A stretch of DNA of 64,000 bases from Lentzea waywayandensis (GCF_900115955.1 NZ_FOYL01000003.1:591117-655116); one strand, 5' to 3'. Positions 32,832-42,481 are shown, counted from the first letter of the stretch. The notes: a model not told the origin generated them from the letters alone. Program-made: numbers and translations.

Positions 32832-34919
32832 ATGGACCGCAGACACCGGCGCCCTGCCCTGATGATCACCGCGCTCCTCTCGATCGCGATGTTCACCGCC
32901 GGCAACTCCGCCGCAGCTCCCCCGGAAGAACCGTCGAACCACTGGCAGTACGACCACTGGCCGCAGCAACAGCCGTGGCAGCAGTCCCGGGACACCGCGC
33001 GTGTGCTGGCGCAGAACGGGTTCCCCGGCCCGATCGACCCGCAGAACTGGGTCAACCCCGACCACATGACGTGGGCACGGGACTACAAGAAGATCCCCGG
33101 TACCAACTGGGCCGACCCGGCGGTCAAGGGTTCGGTGCGCACCTTCAAGGGCGCGCTGGTCCTGCTGGACTACCCGAACCAGCCGTTCGTCGTCACGCAG
33201 GACAAGAACTCCACGGTGTTCGGCAATCCGAGCGCCGAGGCGAGCAACGTGCCGCGCACCCAGGTCGGGCAGTTCTACCAGGACTTCCTCAACAAGCCGA
33301 ACGGTCTCAACCGCGGTCACACCGTGCACGAGTACTGGATGGAGACCTCCGGCGGACGCTACGGCGTCGACCTGAAGGCGTTCGGCCCGTACACGATGCC
33401 GGGCAAGGACCACGAGTACGCCATGGAGTTCCAGGGCGGAACCGGTTGTCCCGCAGGCGATTCCTGCAACCGCAACATCCGCACCGACGGCCGTGCCGCG
33501 TGGGTGGCCGACGTCGGCGCGGAGGTGCCCGCCGGCTACGACTTCACCTACTACCTGTCGGCGGGCCAGGACGAGTCCGGCACGTGGCAGGAGTTCGGGA
33601 TGATGAAGTTCCGGACCAAGGAGGACGTGACCGACGCCTTCGGCCCGCCGGACCCCGCGCTGCCGAACTGGTCGAGCACTCGTTACGTCGACTGGACTTC
33701 CTGGGCGGCGGGCTCGTCGATCTGGCCCAACGCGGGCGGCGGCTCGTCCACCCAGGCCGAGAGCTCCGGCCAGGGCGTCTACGCGCACGAACTGAGCCAC
33801 ATCCTCGGCATCGGCGACAACTACAACAACCCGTACGGCAACCCGCCGCGCCGTGACTACAGCGGCCCGTGGGACATGCTGTCGCGCGGCTCGTTCAACG
33901 GCCCAGGCGGCCCGCACTCCCGCTGGACGATCCCGTCGACCGGCGGCGGATCGCTCGGCGCGCAGCAGACGCTGCGCAACAAGATCAAGCTCGGCATCGT
34001 GGACGAGAAGAACGTCCTGCGGTTGTCCCGCGAGGCCCTGGCCGGCTCCGGCACGGTCATCGCGAAGATCACCGCGCGCGAGGTCAACCCCGGCGCCACC
34101 GGTCTGACCGGCATCAACCTCGCGCTGGGCACCGGCGACAAGACCCCGTCCTGCAACGTCTCCACCAACCCGTTCTGCGACGGTGGCGGCTACAACAACT
34201 ACACGCTCGAGGTCGTGGACCGGATGGGCGCCGACTCGTTCACCCCGGACTCCGGCGTGATGCTGGCCAAGACCAAGAACGCCGACGCGGCGCCGTTCAC
34301 GTGGGTGATCGACGCGAACCCGCAGGACATCGGCATGACCGACTACGTCCTGCCCGACGGCACCAAGGTCCCGATCACGATCGGCGACTACCGCCAGCTG
34401 TCCGACGCGCTGCTGCACGCGGGCACGAACTCCGGCAGCGAGTTCGAGTTCGTCGACACGGCCAACCGCCTGCACTTCTACGTGCTGGACCTGCAACGCG
34501 ACTCCCGTGGCGTGCTGTCCTACACGGTGGCGGTCCGGTCGCTGGACGGTGCGGGACCGCAGCAACGCGGCGTGCGGGTCAACCCGACCGCGGCCCGTGC
34601 CGGCACCGACGGCGTGGCGACGTGCCGCTTCCCGTTGACCAACACCGGCCGCACGGCGCCTCCCGGTGGCCAGCACCCGGAGCCCGTCGACCAGTACCTC
34701 AACGGTGACGTGTACCGCGTGACGGCGAAGGCCGAGAACGGCTGGACCGTGTCGGTGCCCAACGCGCTGGCCACGGCCAAGTTCGGCGGGACTGTCGACG
34801 TTCCGGTGCACGCGCAGCGGGGCAGTGGGCCGATCATGTCCAAGGTGACGCTCACGGCCGTGTCGGAGAGCAACCCCGGCAGGTCCGCGACCGCGACCTG
34901 CACGGTGACCGGCAGCTAG
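32832..34919 (+). CDS. secreted M6-family (immune inhibitor A-like) metalloprotease
   Basis: A 695-aa exported protease. The signal peptide is PALMITALLSIAMFTAGNSA with cleavage near SAAA. The mature enzyme carries VYAHELSHILGIGDNYNNPY, with zinc ligands His319, His323 and Asp329 and catalytic Glu320 (HExxHxxGxxD). The downstream WDMLSRGSFNGPGG supplies the Met-turn. The C-terminal 150 residues resemble an NPCBM/NEW3-like beta domain (GVRVNPTAARAGTDGVATCR). It degrades extracellular protein. The gene follows the two-component system by 51 nt without an obvious terminator and may be co-regulated. It ends convergent with the next gene (4-nt overlap). Confidence 0.88.
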   Translation: MDRRHRRPALMITALLSIAMFTAGNSAAAPPEEPSNHWQYDHWPQQQPWQQSRDTARVLAQNGFPGPIDPQNWVNPDHMTWARDYKKIPGTNWADPAVKGSVRTFKGALVLLDYPNQPFVVTQDKNSTVFGNPSAEASNVPRTQVGQFYQDFLNKPNGLNRGHTVHEYWMETSGGRYGVDLKAFGPYTMPGKDHEYAMEFQGGTGCPAGDSCNRNIRTDGRAAWVADVGAEVPAGYDFTYYLSAGQDESGTWQEFGMMKFRTKEDVTDAFGPPDPALPNWSSTRYVDWTSWAAGSSIWPNAGGGSSTQAESSGQGVYAHELSHILGIGDNYNNPYGNPPRRDYSGPWDMLSRGSFNGPGGPHSRWTIPSTGGGSLGAQQTLRNKIKLGIVDEKNVLRLSREALAGSGTVIAKITAREVNPGATGLTGINLALGTGDKTPSCNVSTNPFCDGGGYNNYTLEVVDRMGADSFTPDSGVMLAKTKNADAAPFTWVIDANPQDIGMTDYVLPDGTKVPITIGDYRQLSDALLHAGTNSGSEFEFVDTANRLHFYVLDLQRDSRGVLSYTVAVRSLDGAGPQQRGVRVNPTAARAGTDGVATCRFPLTNTGRTAPPGGQHPEPVDQYLNGDVYRVTAKAENGWTVSVPNALATAKFGGTVDVPVHAQRGSGPIMSKVTLTAVSESNPGRSATATCTVTGS

Positions 34920-35389
34920 CGGTGACGGCTCCGGACCGGCCTGCGCCGGTCCGGAGCTTGCCGCGGTGGAACCGGCCCTGACGTGAGCATCACGAAGCAC
35001 GCCAACAGCAAGATGGCGCCGCACGCCAGCCACGTCAGCGTCTGGACCGTGGAGACCGGTGGGATGACGCCGATGCTGAACAGCAGCAACGGCATGCCGA
35101 GCGAGTAGCAGACACCGGCCGCGAACGTCCGGCCCGAGCCGTTGACCAGCAACGGAACCGCGGCGATCCCGGTCAGCACTGCGAACACGAGCCACGCGTA
35201 CGTCAGCCCGGTGTGCAGCGCGATCGTGACGTCCAGGCCGCCCTTCGCCCGGATCGCGGACTCCAGTTCGGTCGCGTGGCTGAACCCGACGGCGGCCCTT
35301 GTCCCCGCGGCGACGGCTGTGAGCAGCAACGACGCCCCCAGGATGGTGCGACCGCGCCGGACGGGATCGACTCGCTTCCTGGTGTCCAC
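34916..35389 (-). CDS. small four-helix membrane protein
   Basis: A 157-aa protein with four predicted transmembrane helices (TILGASLLLTAVAAGTRAAV; LTYAWLVFAVLTGIAAVPLL; FAAGVCYSLGMPLLLFSIGV; TLTWLACGAILLLACFVMLT) and a basic C-terminal tail. I chose the GTG at 35389 because the earlier frame encodes a non-conserved, Cys- and Arg-rich stretch; neither start has a strong ribosome site. The family is not recognised and no partner gene is apparent. Confidence 0.6.
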   Translation of the reverse strand: MDTRKRVDPVRRGRTILGASLLLTAVAAGTRAAVGFSHATELESAIRAKGGLDVTIALHTGLTYAWLVFAVLTGIAAVPLLVNGSGRTFAAGVCYSLGMPLLLFSIGVIPPVSTVQTLTWLACGAILLLACFVMLTSGPVPPRQAPDRRRPVRSRHR

Positions 35390-35445
35390 GAACCCAGTCT
35401 GTTGGCAGTCCCTGGTCGCGTGGCGCCGCACACGCCGAAGTGCAC

Positions 35446-36840
35446 TCAGTGGTGGTACGGGATGCGGGCCATCGGCTCGACCAGTTCGCCCTCCTCATAG
35501 GACAGATGCGACAGCAGCGTGTCGGTGAGCAGATCGACCGCCTTCTGCACCTCGCGGATCCGGTGCGGCTCCGCGACCGCGGCCACCAGCGCGGCGTCGA
35601 GGCGTTCGAGCACCTCGTGGATCACCTGGTGCTCCTCGGACAGCCGGTCGAGGACCGGTCCGAGGCGTGCGTCGCCCTCTCTGAGCTGCGGGTACAGGCT
35701 CGTGTCCTCGAGCGTGTGGTGGATGGTCACGAGGCGGCAGTAGCTCTCGCAGTACGCGCCCATCGTCCAGTTGTTCTGACGCATGGTCATCGTGTTGATC
35801 TCGGACCGCGCCTCGCCGACGTCGAGGATGCCGTCCGCGACCTGGGCGACGATCGAACGGACCTTCGTCAGCTCCTCGCGCAGGTGGTTGTGGACCCCGA
35901 TCAGCTGACGGCCCATCGCCCTGCCCGAAGCGGTGTAGACGGCGTCCGCTTCAGGCGCCGGGCCTTTTGGGCGCGTCGACTCGTCCCACAGAGGTTTCGA
36001 ACCGCGTTCCTTCTGCACGATCTCGCGCACGGCCGGTGCGACCTCCTCTGCGAACGTGCGCAGCTCGTCGTCGGTATCGACCATCAGGATGAATCCGCTC
36101 ATGCCGTCGTTGAGTGCCAGTTCAGCGAGTTGTTCCGCGGTGAACTCGGAGCCGATGTTGTAGATCCTGCGGATGTCCTTGGGCTCACGCCCGGCTTCCT
36201 GCGCGGCCTCGTCGATGATGGCGTTCATCGCCTTGAGTTGTTGTGGCGGCGCGTACGGGCTCGACGGCAACCAACCGTCGGCGAGGCGCCCGGTGAGGTG
36301 GAGCATCCGCTTCTTGTAGGCGCCCAGCCAGATGCCGATGTCGTGCGCGGGGAACGGCCCGGGGCGCGCGCCGTTGAGCGAGTAGTGCTTGCCGTGCAGG
36401 CGAATTCCGCGACCGGGCGTCCAGAGTGCCCGGATCACCCCGATGGCCTCTTCGAGTGCCTCGACCGACTCGGCCGGGGTGCGGTGCGGTCCGTTCATGG
36501 CGGCGATCGCGTCCCAGAACGCTCCGGCGCCGAGTCCCAGTTCCACGCGCCCGCCGGTGATGACGTCGAGACTTGCCGCTGCGCGCGCAAGCACGGCCGG
36601 TGGCCTGAGGGGCAGGTTCGCCACGTTGGGGAACACACGGACGTTGGTGGTGGACGCGGCGATGACCGACAACGACGTCCACGTGTCGAGGTTCGCCGCG
36701 TTGTACGGGTGGTCCTGGATGCTGACGAGCTCCAGTCCGAGCACGTCAGCGGCCTGCGCGAGCCGCAGCGTGTCCCCGAACCGCTCGGCGCCGGGCGGCA
36801 GGAACACCCCGAACTCGAGTGGGTGGCCATAATCTGTCAT
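35446..36840 (-). CDS. LLM-class F420-dependent oxidoreductase fused to a hemerythrin domain
   Basis: A 464-aa fusion. Residues 1-310 are a luciferase-like monooxygenase/F420-dependent reductase barrel (FGVFLPPGAERFGDTLRLAQ; RVELGLGAGAFWDAIAAMNG). Residues of about 330-460 are a four-helix hemerythrin HHE domain with ligand histidines in GVHNHLREEL, VTIHHTLEDTSLYPQL, EEHQVIHEVLE and LLSHLSYEEGELVEPM. A di-iron oxygen- or NO-sensing module joined to a deazaflavin reductase suggests redox-controlled reduction or oxidation of a small molecule. It is divergent from a MarR gene, which probably represses it. Confidence 0.88.
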   Translation of the reverse strand: MTDYGHPLEFGVFLPPGAERFGDTLRLAQAADVLGLELVSIQDHPYNAANLDTWTSLSVIAASTTNVRVFPNVANLPLRPPAVLARAAASLDVITGGRVELGLGAGAFWDAIAAMNGPHRTPAESVEALEEAIGVIRALWTPGRGIRLHGKHYSLNGARPGPFPAHDIGIWLGAYKKRMLHLTGRLADGWLPSSPYAPPQQLKAMNAIIDEAAQEAGREPKDIRRIYNIGSEFTAEQLAELALNDGMSGFILMVDTDDELRTFAEEVAPAVREIVQKERGSKPLWDESTRPKGPAPEADAVYTASGRAMGRQLIGVHNHLREELTKVRSIVAQVADGILDVGEARSEINTMTMRQNNWTMGAYCESYCRLVTIHHTLEDTSLYPQLREGDARLGPVLDRLSEEHQVIHEVLERLDAALVAAVAEPHRIREVQKAVDLLTDTLLSHLSYEEGELVEPMARIPYHH

Positions 36841-36857
36841 GCCGAAAGTATGCCATG

Positions 36858-36884
36858 CAGATGTTCTGCTTCACAGACGTTCTG
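36858..36884. promoter_or_regulatory. tandem CAGA-N3-TCTG palindromes, probable MarR operator
   Basis: CAGATGTTCTG (36858-36868) and CAGACGTTCTG (36874-36884) are near-identical palindromic 11-mers with a 16-bp period. They lie in the 64-nt divergent gap between the LLM-hemerythrin and MarR genes. TACCAT (36892-36897) lies 7 nt before the MarR GTG, a leaderless-type -10, so a repressor bound here would cover that promoter. Confidence 0.55.
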
Positions 36885-36904
36885 TTCGGGCTACCATTGG
36901 TCGG

Positions 36905-37387
36905 GTGACCGCGCTTGAGGACGACTTCGGCTGGACCCTCGGTGTGGTGTTCCGCGCCTTCATCAAGGCCACGAACCAGGCCGTGGGAGATCTCCCGGGC
37001 GGTCATCGCGGCTACCAGATCCTCACCGCCGCCACCCGTGACCAGCCGGAAAGCCAGTCCGCGCTCTGCCAGCAGCTGGGCATCGACCGCACCGTCATGA
37101 CGTACCTGCTCGACGACCTGGAACGAGCGTCGCTGGTCGAACGCCGCCCGGCGCCCACCGACCGCCGCACTCGCCTGATCGTGGCGACCGACGTGGGCCG
37201 GGCCCAGTTGGTGGAGCTCGATCGCCGCCTGGAGCACGCCGAGGCGCACGTGCTGTCCGGGCTGTCCTCGGGGGACCGGGAGACGTTCAAGGCGCTGCTC
37301 TGCCGGCTGGCCGGTCACGTCAACGAGCTGGACCCGGTGCCGAGCGCCTGCCAGGCCGTGCAGGACATCGCGGCGAGCACGCCCTAG
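36905..37387 (+). CDS. MarR-family transcriptional regulator
   Basis: A 160-aa winged-helix repressor. The GTG at 36905 (MTALEDDFGWTLGVVFRAFI) is preceded by TACCAT with a 7-nt spacer, consistent with a leaderless transcript. The wHTH is ALCQQLGIDRTVMTYLLDDL with the wing ERASLVERRPAPTDRRTRLI, including the conserved DRR. It carries several cysteines in the C-terminal helix (LLCRLAGHV, PSACQAV). It probably controls itself and the divergent LLM-hemerythrin gene through the palindromes at 36858-36884. Its stop overlaps the end of the convergent res gene by 4 nt. Confidence 0.88.
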   Translation: MTALEDDFGWTLGVVFRAFIKATNQAVGDLPGGHRGYQILTAATRDQPESQSALCQQLGIDRTVMTYLLDDLERASLVERRPAPTDRRTRLIVATDVGRAQLVELDRRLEHAEAHVLSGLSSGDRETFKALLCRLAGHVNELDPVPSACQAVQDIAASTP

Positions 37388-40167
37388 CCGAGGCACCTGT
37401 CGACGGCCTCGACGCTGTCGACGACGTGGAACTCGACGCCCATCGCGGCGAAGTGCAGGCGCACCGCGTCGATCTTGTCGGTGGCCCCCTTCGTGTCGAG
37501 GACGAGGTGACGGTCGCCCTCGGCGCGTTCGACCACGAGCGCCCAGTCCGGGGTGCAGGTGCCGAGTGGAGTGGCCACCTGGAACGACGGCGGCAGCTTG
37601 ACGAACGCCTTCACGTCGGCTCGCTCCCGGAGGTGGAGCGCGAAGTTCTGCTCAGCCGAGCCGGACAGCCGCGCCTCGCGCGGGAGCGGCGGACAGTGGC
37701 GTTCGACCAGTTCGTAGCGCAAGCCGTTCACTAGGAGCCGCGCGGTGGCGGACTTGATCAGAGCGCTCGCCCTGGTGAGGTAGGCCTGCGGGTTCCGCCG
37801 GAACCGCGGCAACGTCCCGGACTCGGTCAGCACGTGCGCCAGCGTCGATCGCGTCAGCCGCGTCTGGTCGGCCAGCACGGAGAGGATGTCCGGAAGGTCT
37901 TCGTCGCGGGTGATGCCGACGTGCCGGACCGCCGCGGTGTTCGCGCTCAGTCCACTGTGGTCGATGCGCTGGACGACGTTCGTCCGCCACTCGCTGGTGC
38001 GTTCGGGCACCGCGATGTCGTGCAGCGCCTCGACGAGTGCCTTGCGCAGTGCGGCCTCGTCGACGTTCACCCGGTACTCGGTGCGATGGCTGATCCGGTT
38101 CCACAGCTCGATCAGTTCGGGGCTTTGCGGGCGTTCGGGGATCACATCGACGTGCCGGTCCGCCCTCGTCACGTCGAGGGGCTTGGCCAGGCGCTTGATC
38201 AGTCCCAGGATCACGCCCGACTCGCGCGGCGCGACCGAGTCGACCAGTGCCTTGAGCTCCGGGCTTCGCACCGCCGCGCGCAGACTGTCCTCGACCTTGC
38301 CCTGCGCGTCGACGTACCCGGCGTGCCGTAGGGCTTTGAGCACGCTCTCGGCCGTCGCGGCACCGACCGGGCGCATCTGGCCGTCGCCGTCGCGGTACTG
38401 GAGCCGGGCGAACCCGTCCACGGTGGCGACACCGAACTCGATGCCCAGGTCTTCGGCGAGTTCGCGTTGGAGTTGTTCGGCGAACTCCTCGTACGACTCG
38501 TTGGCGATCACGGTCAGACGGTTGATCGCGAAGCCGTGCTGGCGGTCGCCGTTGCCGTCCACGCACAGGCGCAGACCCCGGCCGACGCTCTGCCGGCGCC
38601 ACCGTTCGGTGCCCATGTTCCGCAGCACGCAGATCTGGAACACGTTGGGGTTGTCCCAGCCCTCCTGCAACGCCGAGTGGCTGAAGACGAACCTGATGGG
38701 AGTGCCCGGGGTGGTCAGCTCCACCTTGTTCCGCATGATCTGCTCGTAGGCGAGACCGGCCTGCTGACGCCCCTTCTCCGAACTTTCCGAGGTGTCGACG
38801 AGGCGTTCGCCGGTCGCCTTCCGGTCGACCGAGAAGTAACCCTGGTGGCTACGCCTGGCGTCCGCGATCGGCTCATCGGCTATCCGGGCGTACTCCTCCT
38901 CGAAGATGGTGGCGTACTCGCCTGGCTGCGCCTCACCGTTCTGGTAGACGCGGTACTTGGCCACGGAGTCCACGAAGAACAGGCTCAGCACCTTGATCTT
39001 CCGCCCCTGCAGGGCGAACTCCCGTTCCTTGCGCAGGTGCTGCCTGATGGTCTGGGCGATCATCTGCCGGGCGCGCTCGCCCGGACTCACCTCCTCGCCG
39101 AGCGCGTCTCCGACCCGTAGCGGTTCGGCCACGGTGTCGAACGTGACGGACTCCGCGCCTGGCACGGCACTGATGCCGACGATGTTCAGTCGCTCGTAGC
39201 GGGTCAGTTTCGTTGCTGTGGCGAGGTTTCTGCGATCGACCGTGTCCACGGTGACGCCCTTGCGCCCGCCTCCGGCGACGTCCACCTCGACGCGGGCGGT
39301 GAACCCGCTCTTCGCGCGCCTCACGCCGAGCAGCCGGACGTAGGGCTGGGTGCTCGACTCGGTGACGAGCGAGTCGATCTCGATCTGCTTGACCAGCTGC
39401 TTCTCGTAGGCGGCGATCGCGTCGAGCCGGTAGAGCAGATTTCCCTTGTCGTGCTTGGCATGCGTCGCCGAATAACGCAGCACGGCGAGCGGATTCAGCT
39501 CGCCGACGCCCCACCGCCCCGCGCCGGCCTTCCTGCTCGCCGGCCCGTCGTCGCCGTAGACGCTCTGCGGTTCGTCGACGATCACGACCGGTTCGGTGGC
39601 GCGGATCAGGTCGATCGGCCGCTCGAAGTCGAGCTCCTCCACCGCCTGATGGATCCGGTTCGTCCTCTTGTTGATCGCCGCGGCCGTGACGATCATGATC
39701 TCGACACCGGACGACGCCGCGAACGCGCGGATCCGCGAGATGTTGCCCGCGTCGTGCTGGAACGCCTGCACCGGAGGATTGCCGTAGAGCGCGCCGAAGT
39801 GCTCGCGCAGCATGTCCACCGAGCCGGCCGTTCCCTCCTTGATGGCCACCGACGGCACGACGACGACGAACTTCGTGAACCCGTACAACTGGTTCAGCTC
39901 GTAGATGGTCCGCAGGTACACGTACGTCTTGCCGGTACCGGTCTCCATCTCGATGGTGAAATTCATCGAGTCGAGCGACGGCTCCGGCGCCAGCCCCGCC
40001 CGGTTCTGCACGTCGCGCAGGTTCGCCAGGATCGTGTCCGCGTCAAGACAAAGCCGGTTTCCGCAGCCGGACGTCCCCCGCAACGCTTCCTGCCCGGCGA
40101 ACAACCCGGTCACGGCGTCGATCGCCGCCAGTTGGTGGTCGAGGTCCTTGGCGAAGGCGAACTTCAT
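37384..40167 (-). CDS. res: Type III restriction enzyme, Res subunit
   Basis: A 927-aa helicase-nuclease. The start chosen is the ATG at 40167 (MKFAFAKDLDHQLAAIDAVT), 4 nt after the mod stop. SF2 motif I is METGTGKT (residues 74-81) and motif II is DEPQ (198-201). Later helicase motifs include FSHSALQEGWDNPNVFQICV and ERWRRQSVGRGLRLC. The C-terminal endonuclease is PDWALV with Asp874 followed by Asp891-x-Lys893 in LVLDTKG, the PD-(D/E)XK active site. Res works only with Mod: it tracks along DNA by ATP hydrolysis and cuts about 25-27 bp from a site when two unmodified sites interact. All the motifs I expect are present, so the system should be active. Confidence 0.93.
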   Translation of the reverse strand: MKFAFAKDLDHQLAAIDAVTGLFAGQEALRGTSGCGNRLCLDADTILANLRDVQNRAGLAPEPSLDSMNFTIEMETGTGKTYVYLRTIYELNQLYGFTKFVVVVPSVAIKEGTAGSVDMLREHFGALYGNPPVQAFQHDAGNISRIRAFAASSGVEIMIVTAAAINKRTNRIHQAVEELDFERPIDLIRATEPVVIVDEPQSVYGDDGPASRKAGAGRWGVGELNPLAVLRYSATHAKHDKGNLLYRLDAIAAYEKQLVKQIEIDSLVTESSTQPYVRLLGVRRAKSGFTARVEVDVAGGGRKGVTVDTVDRRNLATATKLTRYERLNIVGISAVPGAESVTFDTVAEPLRVGDALGEEVSPGERARQMIAQTIRQHLRKEREFALQGRKIKVLSLFFVDSVAKYRVYQNGEAQPGEYATIFEEEYARIADEPIADARRSHQGYFSVDRKATGERLVDTSESSEKGRQQAGLAYEQIMRNKVELTTPGTPIRFVFSHSALQEGWDNPNVFQICVLRNMGTERWRRQSVGRGLRLCVDGNGDRQHGFAINRLTVIANESYEEFAEQLQRELAEDLGIEFGVATVDGFARLQYRDGDGQMRPVGAATAESVLKALRHAGYVDAQGKVEDSLRAAVRSPELKALVDSVAPRESGVILGLIKRLAKPLDVTRADRHVDVIPERPQSPELIELWNRISHRTEYRVNVDEAALRKALVEALHDIAVPERTSEWRTNVVQRIDHSGLSANTAAVRHVGITRDEDLPDILSVLADQTRLTRSTLAHVLTESGTLPRFRRNPQAYLTRASALIKSATARLLVNGLRYELVERHCPPLPREARLSGSAEQNFALHLRERADVKAFVKLPPSFQVATPLGTCTPDWALVVERAEGDRHLVLDTKGATDKIDAVRLHFAAMGVEFHVVDSVEAVDRCLG

Positions 40168-40171
40168 CGCG

Positions 40172-42133
40172 TCAGATGCTCCGCAAGGTGGTGAAGCCGG
40201 CCTGCTCCAGCGCGACGGCGAAGTTGAGCTTGGCGCAGTCGTCCCGGAAACCCGTGTCACGGACCACAACGGTGATGTCGGAGTTCGCCGGATTCTCATC
40301 CCGCCACGCGACGATCGCCTTGGCCACCTTGTCCGCGCGGTCCGTCGTCACGTCGGCGCCGAAGTACGCGTAGACCGTCCCGCCGACGTTGTAGAGCGTG
40401 CTGCCCCCGACCTCGCGGATCTCCACCGGCGTGACCAGGTCCACGCCAAGCCGCAGCATCATCTCCACGAGCAGGTCGTCCGTGCCGCGCCCCTCGACGA
40501 GGTTGTCCACCGAGCCCAAGAGGTCCAGCTCGGCGAGCCCGTTCCACGCCTTGATGTTGCTCGTGGCCAGCCGGTAGGAACGGAACCCCGTGTCCACCCG
40601 ACGCCTGGCGGCGATCTCGGCCCCCGCACGACGCAGCCGTTCGCGCGCGATGCCGGCGATCGTCTCGTACCCGTTCTTCCCGACCTTCTCGTCGAGCTGG
40701 ACGAGAACGTAGCGCCGTTCGCCGTCGTCGGCCGCGTTGAGGTTCATGACCGCGTGCCCGACAGAACCGGACCCCGCGAAGAAGTCGAGCACGAACGCCT
40801 TCTTGTCGCCCTGCGTCACCGCGTTGATCCACTTGGCGAGGACCGACACGTCCTTGGGAAAGTCGAACACCTGCGCCTGCAAAGACTTCGCGAGCGCCTC
40901 ACTGGCGGTGGCCCGAACCTGCCAGAAGGCGGGCCGAATCGGCTGTTCGCGAGCATCCTCCAGATAGGTCTTCGAGGAGATCGTGCTCTCATGATCCCTG
41001 CCGAAGAGGATCAGTCCTTCCGCGATCTTCTCGGCCATGCTCTCCCGCGAGTACCGCCACCCGTTGGGCGGCGCCACCACGGGCCTGCCGGTAACGGGGT
41101 GCGGCACGTCGAACATGAGGTTCTCACGCGGGTTCGGGCTGCTCACCGGACTGCGCCGGAAGGCCTTCCCGTGTTCGTCGATCTCCTTGTACTGCAACAG
41201 ACCCTTCTCGACGTCAGGCTTGGTGTTCCACCACTTCCGGAAGATCTCGGTGGCACGACCGGCATCGTGCCCGGACTCCGCCCAAGCCCGCTTGGACGCG
41301 GCCAGCACGAGCTCGTAGCCTTCCTTGGGCTCAACCCACCGCACGTCGTTCCGCACGAGCAGGCCGACATCCTTGGCGTAGATGAGCATGTAGTCGTTGC
41401 CACCAGCCGTGAACCGGGCGTCGTTCTTCCCAACCCCTTGCCACACCACGTTCGCGGCAAAGTTCTCAGCCCCAAAAACCTTGTCCAGCAACAACCTCAG
41501 CCGCGCATGCTCCGTGTCGTCAATCGCGACGATGACAACACCGGTGTCCTTGAGCAGGTTGTGCGCCACCAACAACCGCGGGTACATCATCGACAACCAC
41601 CGCGTGTGCCTGGACGCCGCACTACGCCGATCCTGCGCGCGATCAGACCCTTCACCCACCTGCAACGGCCCCAACGCGTCCCGCAACCCCGCTTCGGTCT
41701 CGTACTCGGCGATGGTCGACATCCGCGAGTCGTCGTAAACGAAGTCGTTGCCGGTGTTGTACGGCGGATCGATGTAGATGACGTCGACCTTGCCCGTGTA
41801 ACCGCGGCGCAGCAGGCGAAGCACCTCGAGGTTGTCGCCCTCGATGACGACGTTGCGCGTCGTGTCCCAGTCCACCGACTCACCGGGCCGGGGCAGCAAC
41901 GTGCCGGTAGCGGGCTCGGCAGACAGCCGGCGAGCCTCACCCATGCCGGGCCAGCGCAACCCGAAGACCTCGGCACCCGGCCGAACCTTCTCCCCGAGGA
42001 TCTCGCGCAGAGCGTCGACGTCGAGCCCCTGCTCGGTGACCACGCCGGGAAACAGCCGGGCGAGCGCCTCGAGGTTGCCCGCCGCCTCACCGGGGCAGGT
42101 CAGGGCGGTGACGGGTGCGAAATCCGCGGCCAA
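40172..42133 (-). CDS. mod: Type III DNA-methyltransferase, Mod subunit
   Basis: A 653-aa N6-adenine methyltransferase of the beta class: motif IV DPPYNTG (about 121-127) precedes motif I FFAGSGSVGHA (about 462-472). The intervening variable region (about 200-430) is the target-recognition domain. Mod both protects host DNA and gives Res its specificity; the recognition sequence cannot be read from the protein. The upstream start MAADFAPVTALTCPGEAAGN has no strong ribosome site. Four nucleotides separate mod from res, the usual operon arrangement. I see no simple-sequence repeat that would give phase variation. Confidence 0.93.
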   Translation of the reverse strand: MAADFAPVTALTCPGEAAGNLEALARLFPGVVTEQGLDVDALREILGEKVRPGAEVFGLRWPGMGEARRLSAEPATGTLLPRPGESVDWDTTRNVVIEGDNLEVLRLLRRGYTGKVDVIYIDPPYNTGNDFVYDDSRMSTIAEYETEAGLRDALGPLQVGEGSDRAQDRRSAASRHTRWLSMMYPRLLVAHNLLKDTGVVIVAIDDTEHARLRLLLDKVFGAENFAANVVWQGVGKNDARFTAGGNDYMLIYAKDVGLLVRNDVRWVEPKEGYELVLAASKRAWAESGHDAGRATEIFRKWWNTKPDVEKGLLQYKEIDEHGKAFRRSPVSSPNPRENLMFDVPHPVTGRPVVAPPNGWRYSRESMAEKIAEGLILFGRDHESTISSKTYLEDAREQPIRPAFWQVRATASEALAKSLQAQVFDFPKDVSVLAKWINAVTQGDKKAFVLDFFAGSGSVGHAVMNLNAADDGERRYVLVQLDEKVGKNGYETIAGIARERLRRAGAEIAARRRVDTGFRSYRLATSNIKAWNGLAELDLLGSVDNLVEGRGTDDLLVEMMLRLGVDLVTPVEIREVGGSTLYNVGGTVYAYFGADVTTDRADKVAKAIVAWRDENPANSDITVVVRDTGFRDDCAKLNFAVALEQAGFTTLRSI

Positions 42134-42187
42134 GGGAGGTCTGCCTCCGACGATCGTCTCCAGTGTGGGCCTGCACTGTAGAGCGCC

Positions 42188-42481
42188 CTACCCGAGCACC
42201 GCCCGAACCAGCCCGGCGCTCCCGAAGACCAGCACGAGGGCGAGCAGCATCCACCCCGCCCGAGCGCCCAGCAGCCGCGCGCTCGGAGTTTCCTGCGCGC
42301 GTGCTCGGGCGTTGAGCGCTTCGGCGCGCAGGACACACGCGAGCACGCCGAGCCAGATCACGAACACGCCCAGGAACACGGGGTAGCCGAAGATTCCGCC
42401 GGCCAGGAGCCCGATGAGGATCGGCGTGAAGACCGCGATCCACAGCGTGCGGAACAGCAGGCTCCATCGACAGGTGGCCAC
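42188..42481 (-). CDS. small membrane protein upstream of the Type III system
   Basis: A 97-aa protein starting at the GTG at 42481 after a GGAGG ribosome site. Two transmembrane segments at residues of about 10-48 (TLWIAVFTPILIGLLAGGIF, YPVFLGVFVIWLGVLACVL) are followed by an Arg/Ala loop and a third helix near the C-terminus (GWMLLALVLVFGSAGLVRAV). It lies 54 nt upstream of mod in the same direction and might share its transcript, but nothing links it functionally to restriction. Confidence 0.6.
   Translation of the reverse strand: MATCRWSLLFRTLWIAVFTPILIGLLAGGIFGYPVFLGVFVIWLGVLACVLRAEALNARARAQETPSARLLGARAGWMLLALVLVFGSAGLVRAVLG

Noticed and set aside
32781..35498. 905-aa minus-strand frame covering the M6 protease
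   Set aside because: Antisense of an intact metalloprotease with a zinc motif and signal peptide.
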